Shown piece after piece: positions 63,142-64,000 of a stretch of 64,000 nt of DNA. The notes beneath the pieces were generated by a model, which worked only from the letters and a program-made list of their open reading frames with translations, ran no database searches and was not told where the DNA came from. The translations under genes were made by a program, and so were the position numbers. Origin of the DNA: Megalobrama amblycephala (Eukaryota > Chordata > Actinopteri > Cypriniformes > Xenocyprididae); NCBI RefSeq assembly GCF_018812025.1, contig NC_063050.1, positions 57,548,147 to 57,612,146 of the forward strand, written 5' to 3'. Every line of letters begins with the position of its first letter. Position 1 is the stretch's first letter.

Positions 63142-64000
63142 ATTCACAATTTACAAAATTCTCTTGTGTTGGTGGCCTGAGAATGCAAACTTTGAAATAG
63201 GTTTTGAAAACCAGTTTGAAAACATTTTGAAACATTTTGATTTTGAAAACAATATTATTATCATCTCCTTAAAATATGCACACACTCTTAAACAGTGTGT
63301 TAAAAACAACACACCTTTTCTATTAAGGACAACACATTTTGTGTTATTTTAACTCAACCATGTGTTATTCCTGCTCATTTTCTACACACTAAGTTGAAAA
63401 GGAAGAATTCTCCTTTTATTAATTAACATCACACTCAGTTAGGGATTTAATACAAGACAGCTGTTTTGTGACAGAAATGTTAAAAGACTGACAATAACAT
63501 CCAGTGATGCAAACTTGACTTTTTTCTCAAATATGGCCATTTTGAATTAAAAATCCAAACTATTCAAATTCTATTTGAAGAAAGCTATAGGTTTCTGAGC
63601 AACAACTCCAGTAAATACATTATGATTGTCTTCACCAGTAAGATTCGTCCCAAAAAAATGCTTATAAAAATAGCAATGCTGAATTATGCAAGCATAGAAA
63701 ATAATCAAGTTCTTGACACTGACATGTTTGTTGTCCAGGTAGAATATGTTACCAAATTGCCGAAGACTGTGAACTATGAGCTCGAAAGGAAACCAAAAAA
63801 AAAGAAACCATGAGAAAACTGAGGCCACACATGAGAAAAGAGCCAGTAAAAAAAAAATGTCATCAAATCATCAAGAGAACAGAGAGACATAAAAATCAGA
63901 ATGAACTTGAGAATTGACTTGGTCAACCTGACAATAATTAGAGTAAAATGGTTTGCTGAAGTAACTTAGTCAGCTGGATAAAGTATCCTGGGGAAAAGAA
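63142..64000. other. AT-rich DNA after the protease tail
   Basis: No exon pair, RNA gene or clear repeat is seen. A short stretch near 63,285-63,380 repeats GTGTTA/AACACA motifs. It may contain the 3' UTR of the protease fragment. Confidence 0.4.

Overview
The window reads as nuclear DNA of a cyprinid-type teleost (carp, goldfish or zebrafish relative). Genes are split by GT-AG introns, (CA)n/(TG)n tracts are everywhere, and many short inverted-repeat transposons look like those common in cyprinid genomes. No bacterial, organellar or viral gene was seen. Three complete protein-coding genes lie on the + strand, in the order prolactin receptor, styxl2 (dusp27), pou2f1 (Oct-1). The C-terminal end of a ubiquitin-specific protease lies at the right edge. 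In human, STYXL2 and POU2F1 are also close together, on 1q24. || Layout: 1-11.7 kb holds a possible 5' exon and first intron of the prolactin receptor gene, with a 1.9-kb array of 30-bp units at 8959-10858. The receptor's coding exons run from 11754 to 29489. Its second intron (14.6 kb) carries an 8.4-kb CAG/AATAA-type array (15124-23500) and a broken LINE. A possible tiny antisense gene sits at 32.3-32.5 kb. styxl2 spans 33603-38855, with a TATA-like promoter near 32.88 kb. pou2f1 spans 40787-55759. Its intron 1 holds octamer (Oct-1) sites, conserved-looking noncoding blocks and a nested transposon complex (43.8-46.9 kb). A 2.9-kb array starts directly at the splice donor of its homeobox exon. 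Its probable 3' UTR carries a 13-bp array, a 45-bp-arm hairpin and a direct-repeat nuclear-receptor-type site. From 58.7 to 62.8 kb there is nested transposon DNA, then the protease tail (62819-63141). || The genes do not form a pathway: one is a class I cytokine receptor, one a muscle pseudophosphatase and one a POU transcription factor. The very long reading frames in the window (poly-Leu, Ser/Asn-rich, Ala/Ile/Thr-rich, MAAMPESPYI-type, HTHT-type, NQSHFTS-type) are translations of tandem repeats and are not annotated as genes. I found no clearly new multi-gene system. The strongest unusual features are the higher-order tandem arrays, the intronic load of AATAAA signals, the octamer sites in the Oct-1 gene, the 3' UTR hairpin, the layered transposon insertions with target-site duplications, and the protease fragment fused to transposon DNA.
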